Source: Acetohalobium arabaticum DSM 5501 (GTDB taxonomy: Bacteria > Bacillota > Halanaerobiia > Halobacteroidales > Acetohalobiaceae). Taken from it: DNA of 64,000 bases. A model generated the notes under the pieces. The model worked only from the letters and a program-made list of their open reading frames with translations, was not told where the DNA came from and did no database searches. The translations under genes were made by a program, and so were the position numbers. The stretch lies in contig NC_014378.1 of the NCBI RefSeq assembly GCF_000144695.1, positions 1,615,833 through 1,679,832 of the forward strand. Direction: 5' to 3'. Below, piece after piece: positions 44,141 to 54,435 of the stretch. Position 1 is the stretch's first letter. Each line of letters opens with the position of its first letter.

Positions 44141-44689
44141 CTATTTTTCTTCTCTATTAGCTATAACCTTATCAACTACACTGAGATAATCCAGTAAAAC
44201 CAATCCGTTAGCCTCTAACTTATATTTATCTATGGCTATCTCCTCATAGGGAATACTCTTTCTGCCGCCCTGCTGTTTTTTAATCATATATTCATCCAAT
44301 AATTTAAAGGGAAGATAATAAGATTCATCCAACTTTTTGAATCTAACTAATAAAAAAGCTACTGCTCCACATTGATTCTGGTCTTTTAAATACTGGTACT
44401 GATGCTGTTTGATATTCTTAAGATCAAATCTTGTCTCTACATTAGTCTCTTTAGCATCAAATACAATAGTTCGTCCTTGATAAGTACCGATATAATCAAC
44501 AGTTGATTTCTGCTGATAAAAAGCTTTAGTAATCTTACCAGTCTGCGGATTAAAGTTAAGAACTTTAACCGGAATCGGAATTTTTTGTATCTTGGCTATT
44601 CCCTGTGAATTATAATATTGATTAGTAGTCTCTAATTCAGTCTCCAACTGCCGTCCACGATTAGCATAACCCTGGCGATACTTAGTCAT
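44141..44689 (-). CDS. recU: RecU-like Holliday junction resolvase
   Basis: 182 residues. RecU-type nuclease fold: an N-terminal YANRGRQLETELE, a catalytic-core segment STVDYIGTYQGRTIVFDAKET (Asp, Asp and Lys of the PD-(D/E)xK type) and a C-terminal YYLPFKLLDEYM. It should cut four-way junctions during recombination and chromosome segregation. In Bacillus recU is beside ponA; here it lies four bases after a sigma factor gene, which is unusual. The sequence has diverged from Bacillus RecU, so a phage or paralogous origin is possible. Confidence 0.8.
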   Translation of the reverse strand: MTKYRQGYANRGRQLETELETTNQYYNSQGIAKIQKIPIPVKVLNFNPQTGKITKAFYQQKSTVDYIGTYQGRTIVFDAKETNVETRFDLKNIKQHQYQYLKDQNQCGAVAFLLVRFKKLDESYYLPFKLLDEYMIKKQQGGRKSIPYEEIAIDKYKLEANGLVLLDYLSVVDKVIANREEK

Positions 44690-44693
44690 CTAA

Positions 44694-45521
44694 TCACTCC
44701 AGATATCCTTTAAGCTGCTTAATTCTTGTCGGATGCTTCAAGCGGTTTAAAGCCTTAAGCTGTATCTGTCTAATCCGCTCTCTAGTTACTCCCAATTCTT
44801 CTCCAACTTCCTTTAGAGTACGGGGCCGACTGTCACGCAGACCAAAACGCAGCCTGATTACTTCTGCTTCTCTATCCGATAATTCTGTTAACAGCTCCTC
44901 TAAATCCTCCTTTAGAAGCTGTTGGCTTGTCCCTTCCACCGGATCATCAGCACTACCGCTTGGTACTAGCTGACCTAATTCAGTATCCCTATCATCACCA
45001 ACAAACTGATTTAAAGAAGCAAGATTCTGATCTGTTATTACCCGCATTACTTCCTTTATTTTCTCTAATGAAATATCTGTCTCCTCAGCTATCTCCTCAG
45101 CAGTAGGTTCTCGGCCTAACTCAGTCTGGAGATCATCCTTAACTTTAAATATCTTATTTGTCTTCTGCCAGACATGAACCGGAATTCTAATTGTCTTTCC
45201 CTGGTTAGCAATAGCTCTAGTTACTCTCTGTTTAATCCACCAGGATGCATAAGTACTAAACCGATATCCTTTATCAGGATCAAACTTCTCTACTGCTGTA
45301 ATTAAACCAATATTACCTTCTTGGACGAGGTCCTGTAGATCCAGCCCCTTCCCCTGATGTTTATTAGCAATACTAACTACTAAACGTAAATTATGGCGTA
45401 TTAATTTATCTTTCGCTTCAGAATCTCCAGCCTGAGCCTTTCTAGCTAAAGAAATTTCCTCTTCTTTTGTCAATAAGTCATGTGAAATATCTTGATAATA
45501 TTGATTAATAGAATTAATCAT
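44694..45521 (-). CDS. RpoD-related sigma-70 factor (group 2 type)
   Basis: 275 residues without region 1.1. Region 2 ([29 protein letters not shown]...[14 protein letters not shown]) is almost that of the housekeeping factor. Region 3 ([17 protein letters not shown]) and region 4 with a helix-turn-helix [24 protein letters not shown] are also complete. It should direct RNA polymerase to SigA-like promoters. The small size and the absence of dnaG upstream argue for a secondary factor rather than the primary RpoD. It heads a two-gene unit with recU. Confidence 0.9.
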   Translation of the reverse strand: MINSINQYYQDISHDLLTKEEEISLARKAQAGDSEAKDKLIRHNLRLVVSIANKHQGKGLDLQDLVQEGNIGLITAVEKFDPDKGYRFSTYASWWIKQRVTRAIANQGKTIRIPVHVWQKTNKIFKVKDDLQTELGREPTAEEIAEETDISLEKIKEVMRVITDQNLASLNQFVGDDRDTELGQLVPSGSADDPVEGTSQQLLKEDLEELLTELSDREAEVIRLRFGLRDSRPRTLKEVGEELGVTRERIRQIQLKALNRLKHPTRIKQLKGYLE

Positions 45522-45729
45522 ACTTCCCTCCTGTTATATATAAATTATTTAAAAAATATTGGATTCAAATTAATACACTACTCTAAACTCTTCTTTAAAA
45601 CAATCAAACATTCCTGCTTAAATTACAAATCTAAAAAATCTTTAATTTTTTTACCATAAATTATTTTTATAAAAACTGTATATCATTACTTCTAGTCTTA
45701 CACAATAAATGCCAAAGGAGTGATTTTAA

Positions 45730-45945
45730 ATGGATACTCTTGATAGATTAGCACTTATTCTAGTAATTATTGGTGCTCTAAACTGGGGATTAATTGGATT
45801 ATTTGAATTTGACTTAGTAGCTAATCTCTTCGGCGGACAGAATGCTGCACTTAGTAGATTAATTTATTCTTTAGTTGGACTAGCCGGCCTATACTCAATC
45901 ACTTTCTTATTTAGAGAAGAAACCGTTCCAACTGATGAAAGCTAA
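45730..45945 (+). CDS. DUF378 small membrane protein
   Basis: 71 residues with two membrane segments (about 7-25 and 42-62). The DUF378 pattern is plain: RLALILVIIGALNWGLIGLFEFDLVANLFGG, then LSRLIYSLVGLAGLYSI. Function unknown. ATG with AAAGGAGTG upstream; transcribed alone and followed by a perfect terminator. The 208-base gap shared with the divergent sigma gene is AT-rich, and no promoter in it is clear. Confidence 0.88.
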   Translation: MDTLDRLALILVIIGALNWGLIGLFEFDLVANLFGGQNAALSRLIYSLVGLAGLYSITFLFREETVPTDES

Positions 45946-45958
45946 AAATACAAGGAGT

Positions 45959-45990
45959 AAAAAGCGACTACCGCTCGGTAGTCGCTTTTT
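45959..45990 (+). terminator. Terminator after the DUF378 gene
   Basis: Perfect 15-bp arms AAAAAGCGACTACCG / CGGTAGTCGCTTTTT with a two-base tip. The LysM gene on the other strand ends just beyond it, so it may serve both. Confidence 0.92.
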
Positions 45991-45993
45991 AGT

Positions 45994-46962
45994 TTAAAAA
46001 GAAATATTAATTCTCTTCTGATCCAAACTGCTATCTTCAGCTGTCACAAAATCTATTCTGTGTGATCCTTCAACTGAAAACTCTTCTTTAGTTACTTTAA
46101 TTAGATGGTAGCCTTTAGGTTTATCAGTTACTACCACTTTAAGAGTTCTATCTTCTAAATCTAATGCTTCAATATCATATCCGACCGCTCCAATAACAAT
46201 GTTTTCTTCAAAATCAATTCTTTCCGGAGCTTGAATCCCGAAATTTTCGAGAATTCTTTCCAATCTAAATTTAGTATCAGCAGTAAATAAATTATCCTTG
46301 ACAGTTCCATTGAAATTATTTTCATTATCTCTAGCTAAAGTATCAAAATATATCCCATTTTCATTATTACTTTCGTTAGCCACCTCTATATCTCCTTCAT
46401 ATTCTTCTAAACTTTTTTTCTGATTATCTTGATTATCCGGACAAGGAATCAGCAATATTCGCCCAGGATAGATTAAATCAGAATCACTGATGCTGTTATA
46501 GTAAACTAACTGATTTACTGTTGTATCAAATCGCTGTGCTAATCTAAACAGCGTATCTCCCGGTTTCACTGTATATTCAAAGTAACATTCCGGTCTTTGA
46601 GGTAGAATAATCGGAAGATTAATTACCATTCCGGTCTGAATCACATCTGGGTCTTCTATATCAGGGTTTACACGAAGTATGCGAGCTACAGTGGTATTAT
46701 ATTTACGAGCCAATAAAAATAACGTCTCTCCCTGCTGAACTATATGCTGGGCTAATTTAACTGACGGTGAAGGTGGTGTTGGTTCTTCCAGTCCAGAAAT
46801 TAGATCATCCAGTAGATTCAATTGTTGATTTTGAATCCGGCGCAGCTGACGGATTATCTGTTCTGGATCAGAATCTGTTACCTGTTGGTCTAACTGTCTA
46901 TAATTTTGCTGTAATAACCTTTCCCGGCTACGGACCACGCGCGATAATGAAATTCCATTCAT
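45994..46962 (-). CDS. LysM-domain protein with uncharacterised C-terminal domain
   Basis: 322 residues. There is no signal peptide. After a glutamine-rich helical N terminus (about 1-65) come two LysM peptidoglycan-binding modules, about 72-118 (VQQGETLFLLARKYNTT) and 130-175 (VKPGDTLFRLAQRFDTT). An acidic linker leads to a C-terminal domain (about 205-322, beta-rich, ending IDFVTAEDSS...) that I do not recognise. Lack of a signal peptide in a LysM protein of a spore former suggests a spore-coat or cortex-associated role, as for SafA-like proteins, but this is inference. ATG with AAAGGAGG upstream. Confidence 0.8.
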   Translation of the reverse strand: MNGISLSRVVRSRERLLQQNYRQLDQQVTDSDPEQIIRQLRRIQNQQLNLLDDLISGLEEPTPPSPSVKLAQHIVQQGETLFLLARKYNTTVARILRVNPDIEDPDVIQTGMVINLPIILPQRPECYFEYTVKPGDTLFRLAQRFDTTVNQLVYYNSISDSDLIYPGRILLIPCPDNQDNQKKSLEEYEGDIEVANESNNENGIYFDTLARDNENNFNGTVKDNLFTADTKFRLERILENFGIQAPERIDFEENIVIGAVGYDIEALDLEDRTLKVVVTDKPKGYHLIKVTKEEFSVEGSHRIDFVTAEDSSLDQKRINISF

Positions 46963-47030
46963 TCTATTCCTCCTTTCTACACTTTACAGTATATTTATGT
47001 ATTAATCATTAGTTTGTGAGTCCAATTAAG

Positions 47031-49226
47031 TTATTTACCACCTTCATTCAATAATTCTTCTAATTCTTCTTCATCAATCAACACTTCGCGCGCCTTACTA
47101 CCTCGATGTTCACCAACAATCCCTTCTTCTTCCATAGTATCAATTAATCTAGCTGCTCTGGTATAACCGATTCGCAATTTACGCTGCAGAAGTGAAATAG
47201 AAGCCCGCTCTGTAACGGCTATCCGTACAGCTTTCTCATATAATTCATCTTTATCATCAGTTTCTATAGTAATATCTTTATCCTTAATTTCAGCTAATTT
47301 CTCAGCATACTCCGGATTATCCTGGCGTTTAATATACTTAACTAAGTTCTTTACTTCCTTTTCCGAAATAAATGCCCCTTGAATTCTTGTCCCCTGCTGT
47401 GAACCTACTGGCGAGAATAACATATCCCCCTTACCCAATAGTTTCTCCGCTCCTCCAGTATCTAAAATTGTCCGTGAATCGGCCTGAGAAGAGACAGCAA
47501 AAGAGATTCGGCTTGGAATATTAGCCTTAATCACTCCGGTAATTACATCTACTGACGGCCGCTGAGTAGCAATAATTAGATGTATTCCGGCTGCTCTTGC
47601 CATCTGAGCCAGCCGACAAATAGCATCTTCTACTGCATCGGCTGCTACCATCATTAAATCTGATAATTCATCTATAATCACTACTACATAAGGCAATTTC
47701 TGGTCAGCCTCATCTTCAGATAACTGGCGATTATAACTAGCAATATCCTTAGCTCCGCTGTCAGCAAATAATTCATAGCGATTCTCCATCTCCTGGACAA
47801 CCCATTTTAGGGCTGAAGCTGCTTTTTTAGGATCAGTCACTACTGGTGCTATCAAATGGGGTATCTTATCATAAATATTAAGTTCTACCTTTTTAGGATC
47901 AATTAACATTAATTTAAGCTCGTCCGGACTTCCGCGATAAAGAAGGCTACTGATAATACTATTAATACAGACACTCTTTCCCGAACCAGTAGCTCCTGCC
48001 ACCAACAGATGAGGCATTCCGGATAAATCTGCTACTACTGACTTGCCGGTTATATCCTTGCCTAGAGCAATCCCCAGTTTAGAATCAAAGTTTTGAAATG
48101 CATCAGACTCTAGAATTTCTCTGAGTGAAACCATGATCTGTTCTTGATTAGGCACTTCAATCCCCACTGCTGCTTTACCCGGAATCGGTGCTTCAATTCT
48201 GACATCTGAAGCAGCTAAGGCGAGAGCAATATCATTCGAAAGGCTCGATATACGGCTGACTTTCACTCCCGGAGCCGGATGAACCTCGTAACGAGTAACT
48301 GTTGGTCCATAACTTACATCTCCAACTTTAGCATCAACACCAAAGTTATCCAGAGTTTTCTCTAATAAGTCGCCGTCAGCCTGATTTACTCCAGCACTAC
48401 TTCCTACCTGAACCTTTTGTAGTAGTGATAGGGGGGGGAGAATATATTCATTATCCTTTACTTCTAATTCTTCAGCAAAAAGCTCCGGTTGTTTAATCTC
48501 CTGTTCAGTACCAACCTGCAGCTTATTCTGTTTTTCAGTATTTGACCGGTCTGCTTTTTCTTGTTTTGGCAGCTGTTTTTCTTTATTATCTTTGCTGTTT
48601 TTATTAACTTTAACCTGACTACTTTCTTTTTCTTGAACAGTTTCCGAATTTTTTGTAGCCTTCTTCTCCGGAATTAACTTCTTTTTGAACTGATTTAATT
48701 TATTTTTGAACTTAACAGATAATTCCATAAAATATTCAGTTATCTGTTTTACAAGTGTGGATAAAAATAGATCAGTCGCCAGTAACATTCCGATTAAGCT
48801 AACAGCTCCTAATACAATATAGGCTCCTAAATCCTCTAAGCTTCTCCGTAATATATATAGGATTACTGCGCCAACTAGGCCACCGCCTCTTCCCTGCAGA
48901 GCAAATTTAAATTCTAATTTAGTCCCAGACTCAAAATGAAACAGAGTCAAAATAACTAAAAAGAGCAGACATAAACCTATTGATCGTCCAGTAATCTTGA
49001 ATTCTTTATCTCTAACTAAATTAATCCCCCACATTAAGAAAACAAAAGGTACTATATAGGCTCCATTTCCCAAAATCACTTTAAATCCCTGGGTTAAAAT
49101 CCTACCTACCAATCCTGTAGCTTTAAAATAAAAACTAATTCCTAATAGAATAGCCAGTACGATAAGAAATATTCCCAATAATTCATTATTCCGTTCCTGA
49201 TATATTTTAACTAGCGTTGACTTCAA
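47031..49226 (-). CDS. spoIIIE: FtsK/SpoIIIE DNA translocase
   Basis: About 731 residues. Four membrane segments near the N terminus, a variable charged linker (about 170-250), then a motor with Walker [11 protein letters not shown], a [11 protein letters not shown] Walker B and [12 protein letters not shown], ending in a winged-helix gamma domain ([27 protein letters not shown]). It pumps chromosomal DNA across the division septum, in spore formers into the forespore. The start is TTG at 49226, with GAGGTGG six bases upstream. The longer frame to 49319 begins inside the nptA terminator and is not real. The tepA-ylzJ pair, its usual neighbour, is about 3.6 kb away. Confidence 0.93.
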   Translation of the reverse strand: MKSTLVKIYQERNNELLGIFLIVLAILLGISFYFKATGLVGRILTQGFKVILGNGAYIVPFVFLMWGINLVRDKEFKITGRSIGLCLLFLVILTLFHFESGTKLEFKFALQGRGGGLVGAVILYILRRSLEDLGAYIVLGAVSLIGMLLATDLFLSTLVKQITEYFMELSVKFKNKLNQFKKKLIPEKKATKNSETVQEKESSQVKVNKNSKDNKEKQLPKQEKADRSNTEKQNKLQVGTEQEIKQPELFAEELEVKDNEYILPPLSLLQKVQVGSSAGVNQADGDLLEKTLDNFGVDAKVGDVSYGPTVTRYEVHPAPGVKVSRISSLSNDIALALAASDVRIEAPIPGKAAVGIEVPNQEQIMVSLREILESDAFQNFDSKLGIALGKDITGKSVVADLSGMPHLLVAGATGSGKSVCINSIISSLLYRGSPDELKLMLIDPKKVELNIYDKIPHLIAPVVTDPKKAASALKWVVQEMENRYELFADSGAKDIASYNRQLSEDEADQKLPYVVVIIDELSDLMMVAADAVEDAICRLAQMARAAGIHLIIATQRPSVDVITGVIKANIPSRISFAVSSQADSRTILDTGGAEKLLGKGDMLFSPVGSQQGTRIQGAFISEKEVKNLVKYIKRQDNPEYAEKLAEIKDKDITIETDDKDELYEKAVRIAVTERASISLLQRKLRIGYTRAARLIDTMEEEGIVGEHRGSKAREVLIDEEELEELLNEGGK

Positions 49227-49284
49227 CTTAAACCACCTCACCACCTTATTCGAGACCGGAATTAAATAATCCTGCAATTTATAA

Positions 49285-49325
49285 TTAACCAAAAAAGAAT
49301 GTATCCTGGCAGGATACATTCTTTT
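49285..49325 (-). terminator. Terminator after nptA
   Basis: 15-bp arms AAAAGAATGTATCCT / AGGATACATTCTTTT around GGC, followed on the minus strand by TTTTTTGG. The ATG of a spurious extension of ftsK lies in this stem. Confidence 0.92.
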
Positions 49326-49333
49326 AATTACTA

Positions 49334-50986
49334 TTATTCACTTTTCAAGTCTTCTAAAACTGAATAAGCAATTTTAGTTACTTGGTCACCTATATGTTCT
49401 ACATTTTTAAGTACATCTAAAAAGACAACTCCGGATACCGGTAAACAGTCTCCATCATTTAACCGTCCTAAATGAGAATTGCGATAATCCTTTTCTAAAG
49501 TATCGATTTCACCTTCTAATTCTAAAAGTTTATTAGCTTTCTTAATATCCAATTCCTCTAAAGCTTTAATGGAAATCTGCACAGCTTCATCTACCTTTTT
49601 AAACATATACTCAATATCTTCTATAGCCTGTCCAGAAAACTCAAGCTTATGTTCAATTTTATATTCAGCTAATTCAGCAATATTCTCAGCATTATCGGCT
49701 ACACTTTCAATAGCATCTACTAGCTTTAAGTATCCATTAAGTCTGCTGATATCCTTTTCCGATAAAGACTTATTCGAAATATCAGTTAAGTAAGCTACAA
49801 TACTGCATTCTAAATCATTAATAACCTCTTCAATCTCTTTAATCTCAGCTGCCAAGTCCTCATCTTCACTTAAAAAAGATTCTTGAGCCTTAATAACAGA
49901 CTTTTGTGACAATTTACTCATTCTGATCAATTCTTTTTTAGTCTGATCTAGAGCAACACCTGGAGTTTCAATCATTCTTTCATCAATATACTTAGTCCCG
50001 CTCTTAAACTCCACATCTTTTTCAGGTATTAATGAAGTAACTACTTTTACTATAACGCCTACAAAAGGCAGCCAGAGAAGAGTATTTAAAATATTGAAGG
50101 CTGAGTGGGTATTCGCCAATAATCTACCGGCACTGACCTCCTGCCCAAAATAATTGGATAGACCAATAAAGAACTTTTCTAATGCTGCTGGTAAGTCTGG
50201 AATCAAATATAAAGCAGCAATAAATGTAAAAGTACCAAGTACATTAAAGATCATATGGGCCATAGCTGAACGCCTAGCAGTAGAGTTAGTCCCAACACTA
50301 GATAATAAAGCAGTTATAGTAGTTCCGATATTATCTCCTAATAAAATAGGTACTGCCATCTGATAAGTAATGGCATTTACTGATATAAGACTAATTAAGA
50401 TACCAATACTAGCACTACTGCTTTGAACCATAACAGTCACTACAGTCCCCAATATAACTCCTAAAATCGGCGAAGATCCAAACCTCTCCATCGCAACAGC
50501 AAACATCTGTGAATCACGCAGAGGTCTCATGGTTTCCTTCATAGTGCTTAAACCTAAAAAAAGAATACCAAACCCTAGCAGAACCTGACCTATATACTTA
50601 GTCTTCCGCTTCTTTCCAAATAAGTATAGAGCAGCTCCTATAGCAATAGCATGGAAGGAATAATGTGATATTTTAAAGGCAATTAATTGAGCAGTAATTG
50701 TAGTCCCAATATTGGCCCCCATAATAACTCCAATAGACTGTTTTAAAGTCATCAAACCAGCATTAACAAAGCCTACCACCATAACAGTAGTAGCACTACT
50801 GCTCTGGATAATAGCAGTTACACCTGTCCCCACTAACACCCCTGCTATGCGATTAGTGGTCAACATCTCCAATAACTGTCGCAGTTTTTTTCCTGCTGTT
50901 TTCTGTAAACCATCTCCCATCTGCTTCATTCCATAGATAAAAAGCCCTAGTCCCCCTAACAGATTAAATATCATTCCTAGCGACAA
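49334..50986 (-). CDS. nptA: Na/Pi cotransporter with PhoU-like tail
   Basis: 550 residues. About eight membrane segments with two repeated QSSSATT/QSSSAS elements (near residues 63 and 185), each followed by a GANIGTT or GDNIGTT box; these are the Na/Pi cotransporter signature. The C-terminal 200 residues are helical and PhoU-like ([38 protein letters not shown]-type, shown only in part). It should use the Na+ gradient to move phosphate. Start is TTG at 50986 behind GGAG. The adjacent gene upstream encodes the transporter part only. It ends in a strong terminator. Confidence 0.92.
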   Translation of the reverse strand: MSLGMIFNLLGGLGLFIYGMKQMGDGLQKTAGKKLRQLLEMLTTNRIAGVLVGTGVTAIIQSSSATTVMVVGFVNAGLMTLKQSIGVIMGANIGTTITAQLIAFKISHYSFHAIAIGAALYLFGKKRKTKYIGQVLLGFGILFLGLSTMKETMRPLRDSQMFAVAMERFGSSPILGVILGTVVTVMVQSSSASIGILISLISVNAITYQMAVPILLGDNIGTTITALLSSVGTNSTARRSAMAHMIFNVLGTFTFIAALYLIPDLPAALEKFFIGLSNYFGQEVSAGRLLANTHSAFNILNTLLWLPFVGVIVKVVTSLIPEKDVEFKSGTKYIDERMIETPGVALDQTKKELIRMSKLSQKSVIKAQESFLSEDEDLAAEIKEIEEVINDLECSIVAYLTDISNKSLSEKDISRLNGYLKLVDAIESVADNAENIAELAEYKIEHKLEFSGQAIEDIEYMFKKVDEAVQISIKALEELDIKKANKLLELEGEIDTLEKDYRNSHLGRLNDGDCLPVSGVVFLDVLKNVEHIGDQVTKIAYSVLEDLKSE

Positions 50987-51022
50987 AACACTTCACTCCT
51001 CCACAAATTATTAATTACCTCA

Positions 51023-51031
51023 ATTATAACA
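51023..51031 (-). promoter_or_regulatory. Extended -10 promoter of nptA
   Basis: Minus strand TGTTATAAT, 37 bases before the TTG start; no good -35. Confidence 0.5.
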
Positions 51032-51054
51032 TATAAAAGTTAGAAATACTAGTT

Positions 51055-51996
51055 TTAAGTTCTACTAAATGCATAAGTAATTGACTCGACTAACCAGTAG
51101 AATCTGTCAAATAACAAAAAAAATAAAATAGCATTAATTAAATTAAATCCAGTATGTCCGTTAGCAATTTGGCGGGCTAGATTACTGCTAGTAAGAGTAA
51201 TTAAAGAGGAATAGAAGTTAACCATAGGTAGAAAGATTAATGCCCCTACAAAATTAAAGATAATATGTCCTATCGCTATCTTCTTTGCTGTTGCAGAGCT
51301 ATTAACTGCTGCAATCACAGCAGTAATACAGGTACCTATATTACTACCTAATAATAATCTAAGTGCAGTAGACAGCTGAATTAAGTTCTGTTTAGCTAAA
51401 GCAAGGATAACTCCTATAAAAGCACTACTGCTTTGAAGAATAGCTGTTCCAGCCACTCCGCTTCCTAAAGCCAAAAATGAATTCCCTGATAATCTAAAGA
51501 TAATTCTTAAAAAAAATTCTGTATCTTTCAGCGGAGCAAAAGCAGCAGTCAATAAATTTAATCCGAAAAATATAAGCCCAAAACCAATAAAGACTCCAGT
51601 ATAACTCAACCATTTATCATCTTCTGACTTATAATAAATAAAATAACAGATTACTCCTATAAGAAAGAATATCCAAAGATAATTCTCTAGATTAAACGAA
51701 AAGAGCTGACCAGTAACTGTAGTTCCAATATTAGCACCAAGTACTAAGCTCAATGCTTGATATACCCCCAACAAGCCAGCATTGACAAAACTCATAATCA
51801 ATACTATTGTGGCACTACTGCTCTGAAAAAGAACTGTGATTAACATCCCAACTACTAGGCTGAATAATCTATTCTCAGTAATTTTATGTAGTAAAAACTT
51901 AATCCGATAATCAACAGCATCCTTTAAACTGATATTAGTTAGCTTCAAACCATAGATAAAACTAAACAAACCGCTGAACAGAATTATTAAAACCAT
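51055..51996 (-). CDS. Na/Pi symporter domain protein without PhoU tail
   Basis: 313 residues. The same transport core as NptA next door: QSSSATIVLIMS with GANIGTT in the first half, then LQSSSAFIGVI and GSNIGTC in the second, with about eight membrane segments. It ends after the transport domain and lacks the PhoU-like regulatory tail of the neighbour. The core is intact, so it is probably functional; the pair may be paralogues with different control or substrate. ATG behind GGGGAGAGG. The gap to nptA is 68 bases with an nptA promoter in it. Confidence 0.88.
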   Translation of the reverse strand: MVLIILFSGLFSFIYGLKLTNISLKDAVDYRIKFLLHKITENRLFSLVVGMLITVLFQSSSATIVLIMSFVNAGLLGVYQALSLVLGANIGTTVTGQLFSFNLENYLWIFFLIGVICYFIYYKSEDDKWLSYTGVFIGFGLIFFGLNLLTAAFAPLKDTEFFLRIIFRLSGNSFLALGSGVAGTAILQSSSAFIGVILALAKQNLIQLSTALRLLLGSNIGTCITAVIAAVNSSATAKKIAIGHIIFNFVGALIFLPMVNFYSSLITLTSSNLARQIANGHTGFNLINAILFFLLFDRFYWLVESITYAFSRT

Positions 51997-52083
51997 TTAG
52001 TCCTCTCCCCTGTTAATTTATCTTTACTTACACTAAATTAATATGCAATCACTGCTGTTAAATCCACTTCAAACTGACATTTT

Positions 52084-52761
52084 ATTGATATATTGTTGCA
52101 GTTTAGAGTTGATATCTTGCAAACGCTCCGAAAATCAGCCCTAGTCACTCAGCAGTAAATCAACCTTAGTGTTACGATTTAAAGATTTCGCTTTATATAT
52201 TAACCTTTCTCTCTTGTGGGACTGCTTTAAAGTCGCTTGTTGCAAGATATCAACTAATTATGCAAAATTATCTGAGGAAGCGTTTAAGACCAGATCAATG
52301 AAAATTTTGTGCTGTAACCACAGCTTGGGAAGTTTCTCCGTTCCAGATCTTTTTTCTCCGAAATAACCCAGGCTGTAATTGCAATGTGATACCACAAATA
52401 GTCAATATATGCTTGTAGCAATTCCTATTAATGATGACCATAGCAATTTATTATATTATAATAGTCAATATGTGTCCAGAGCGACTCTTAAAAACAGTTT
52501 GGAGCCATGGAGGGTCCGCAGGATTATAAATCCTTGCTCCTAGCCTTGTCAATTAGAGCACTAATACTATCTTTTTGCTCAATGAGTTACTCCCATAGCC
52601 AGTATTGGTCTTTATGCTGGCTATGCGGAAAACTGTTTTTTGAGAATGAGTGAGACAGGACGTCGAGCGAATGGCAAGCAGCGGATACATATTGACTATT
52701 CCCGCAATATCATAAATGAGACCACATTAGTCGCAAATAAGAACTGCAACAATATATCAAT
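52084..52761 (+). repeat. Mosaic intergenic repeat R7 (most complete copy)
   Basis: 678 bp with 24-bp near-perfect terminal inverted repeats (TTTTATTGATATATTGTTGC at 52081 and its complement at the right end). Order: A (52108-52254, ends GTTGATATCTTGCAA / TTGCAAGATATCAAC), D (about 52324-52375), C (52395-52466), B (52460-52700). B's stem is AAACAGTTT (52492-52500) / AAACTGTTT (52630-52638), with a loop insert of about 115 bp shared with R4. The gap from 51997 to 52830 contains nothing else that I can support. Confidence 0.9.
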
Positions 52762-52830
52762 AAAACCATAGAGATAGAAGAACAGAATTCTATCCCCATG
52801 GTTACAATTAACAATATCTTATTTTAATAC

Positions 52831-53055
52831 TTAAATCTGTGGTTCAAATTTAATCATAGTTCCAGGTTGATAATCTGCATTCAGATAATCTTGAGGATTA
52901 GAACTAATAACCTTGACTATCTCTCCTTTATCAACCTCTGTTTGATTGATTAACATTGTTACTCCATCAACTTCAAGCTCAACTAACTCTTCTTCAGCTT
53001 CTTCATCTTCCTCAGCGAATATATCTCCCGCTGGAATGATAGAGTAATATACCAT
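52831..53055 (-). CDS. ylzJ: YlzJ-like protein
   Basis: 74 residues. It matches the YlzJ-like family: YYSIIPAGDIF at the start, VELEVDGVTMLINQ, and a conserved end (KVISSNPQDYLNADYQPG). The middle has an acidic insert (EEDEEAEEEL). The function is unknown. It lies 11 bases after tepA, as in Bacillus, where ylzJ comes between tepA and spoIIIE. Here ftsK/spoIIIE is separated by R7 and two phosphate transporter genes. Confidence 0.82.
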   Translation of the reverse strand: MVYYSIIPAGDIFAEEDEEAEEELVELEVDGVTMLINQTEVDKGEIVKVISSNPQDYLNADYQPGTMIKFEPQI

Positions 53056-53066
53056 TTACTTCACCT

Positions 53067-53915
53067 CTACATTAATGTATTTTGCCTGACTACTTCTATA
53101 GCTTCAGTTGCAACATCTCCATTATTGGCTTCAATATCTACTTTACTATCTTTATTATCTTCTTCAGCATCAATTTTTTCTTTTAGTGCTTTAATAGCTT
53201 GGCTCAAGCCACCTACTTCATCAATCATCCCTTTATCCACTGCTTCCTCTCCAATCAAGACTGTCCCTACATCTCTAACTAATTCACCAGTTCTAAACAT
53301 TAAGTTCCTGAAATCTTCATTGGAAATATTAGAATGTCTACTGACAAAATTAATAACTCTATCCTGCATTTTATCCAGATAATCATAAGTTTGAGGAACT
53401 CCAATTACTTTCCCAGTTAAGCGAATAGGATGAATAGTCATAGTAGCTGTTTCAGCAATAAAAGACTTATCCGTAGCTACAGCTATCGGCCCCCCAATGC
53501 TATGTCCACCTCCTAACACTAAAGAAACTGTAGGTTTAGAAAGGCTACTCAACATTTCCGAAATGGCTAATCCTGCTTCTATATCCCCTCCAACAGTATT
53601 CAGAGTTATAATTACACCTTTAACCTTCGGATTCTGCTCTACAGCTACTAATTGAGGAATTAAATGTTCATATTTGGTGGTTTTATTCTTCGGTGGCAGA
53701 CTTCTGTGGCCTTCAATCTGGCCTACAATGTTGATGCAGTGAATATCATTATCTATATTCTTAGGCAACTTTGTCTGGCCTAACTGTTTTAATGTTTCTA
53801 ACTTTCCTGCAGATTTCTGAGAAGAAGCCTTCTTTTTTCTTTTAGGTTTAGATTTACGCGGAATACTAATTTTATTCTCTTCTTCAGTTTCTTGCTCTTG
53901 ATTATATTCGGACAA
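53067..53915 (-). CDS. tepA: TepA, ClpP-like serine protease family
   Basis: 282 residues. A ClpP-fold domain (about 58-235) with [21 protein letters not shown], the nucleophile segment [16 protein letters not shown] and [11 protein letters not shown]. These match the TepA (YmfB) group, thought to degrade or help processing of exported or signal peptides. The first 50 residues form a strongly basic and acidic disordered tail ([11 protein letters not shown]). Start is TTG at 53915 with GGAGGTG upstream. It is co-transcribed with ylzJ. Confidence 0.88.
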   Translation of the reverse strand: MSEYNQEQETEEENKISIPRKSKPKRKKKASSQKSAGKLETLKQLGQTKLPKNIDNDIHCINIVGQIEGHRSLPPKNKTTKYEHLIPQLVAVEQNPKVKGVIITLNTVGGDIEAGLAISEMLSSLSKPTVSLVLGGGHSIGGPIAVATDKSFIAETATMTIHPIRLTGKVIGVPQTYDYLDKMQDRVINFVSRHSNISNEDFRNLMFRTGELVRDVGTVLIGEEAVDKGMIDEVGGLSQAIKALKEKIDAEEDNKDSKVDIEANNGDVATEAIEVVRQNTLM

Positions 53916-54009
53916 ATCAACTACACCTCCATAAGAAATAATTTATTTTTAGTATGATAATCTCAAGATTATTTATGCATTTAGCTTATTGAATAACTAA
54001 AATTAAGTA

Positions 54010-54038
54010 TTGAAATTAATGATAAAATGATATAAAAT
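54010..54038 (+). promoter_or_regulatory. Promoter of the thi operon
   Basis: TTGAAA (54010-54015), 17-bp spacer, TAAAAT (54033-54038), about 20 bases upstream of the TPP riboswitch. Confidence 0.6.
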
Positions 54039-54056
54039 ATAAGTACAATCAAATAA

Positions 54057-54145
54057 TCAAGCTAGGGGTGCCTTAAATGGCTGAGAGGAGCTTAGCTTCA
54101 ACCCTATAACCTGACCTGGATAATACTAGCGTAGGGAAGCTGCCT
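54057..54145 (+). promoter_or_regulatory. TPP riboswitch (THI element)
   Basis: Contains the conserved cores AGGGGTGCC (54064-54072), GGCTGAGA (54079-54086), ACCC near 54101, AACCTGACCTGGATAATACT and AGCGTAGGGAAGCT. These match the thiamine pyrophosphate aptamer. A terminator hairpin follows, so ligand binding should end transcription before thiS. Confidence 0.95.
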
Positions 54146-54171
54146 GATAAAGTTAACTATCAGTATATATC

Positions 54172-54203
54172 AAAAATGCTTCCTTATAAGGAAGCATTTT
54201 TTT
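54172..54203 (+). terminator. Riboswitch-controlled terminator upstream of thiS
   Basis: AAAAATGCTTCCTTA / TAAGGAAGCATTTTT, followed by further T residues. It lies between the TPP aptamer and thiS and is the likely expression platform. Confidence 0.9.
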
Positions 54204-54232
54204 ATTATTTAATATTAAGAAAGGAGGATAAA

Positions 54233-54433
54233 ATGAAGATAATCTTAAATGGAGAAGAAAAAGAATTAACATCAGAAATACCATTAACTGACTTTTTAAC
54301 TGCTCAAAACTTAGACCCTGATAAATTAGTAATACAATATAATCAAGAAATTATTCAACAAGAAGAATGCTCCAGTATCATCTTAACTGCTGGAGATAAA
54401 TTAGAAGTACTTAAATTTGTAGGAGGAGGATAA
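54233..54433 (+). CDS. thiS: Sulfur carrier protein ThiS
   Basis: 66 residues. Ubiquitin-like carrier ending in a GG pair (FVGGG) that is thiocarboxylated to carry sulfur to the thiazole of thiamine. The ATG at 54233 has AAAGGAGG upstream. A longer frame to 54176 runs into the riboswitch terminator and is not used. It is the first gene of thiS-thiG-thiH-thiE; the ThiF that adenylates it is not encoded here. Confidence 0.93.
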   Translation: MKIILNGEEKELTSEIPLTDFLTAQNLDPDKLVIQYNQEIIQQEECSSIILTAGDKLEVLKFVGGG

Positions 54434-54435
54434 AA

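Noticed and set aside
54176-54232. N-terminal extension of ThiS
   Set aside because: It is encoded by the riboswitch terminator hairpin; the start at 54233 has a strong ribosome binding site and fits ThiS length.
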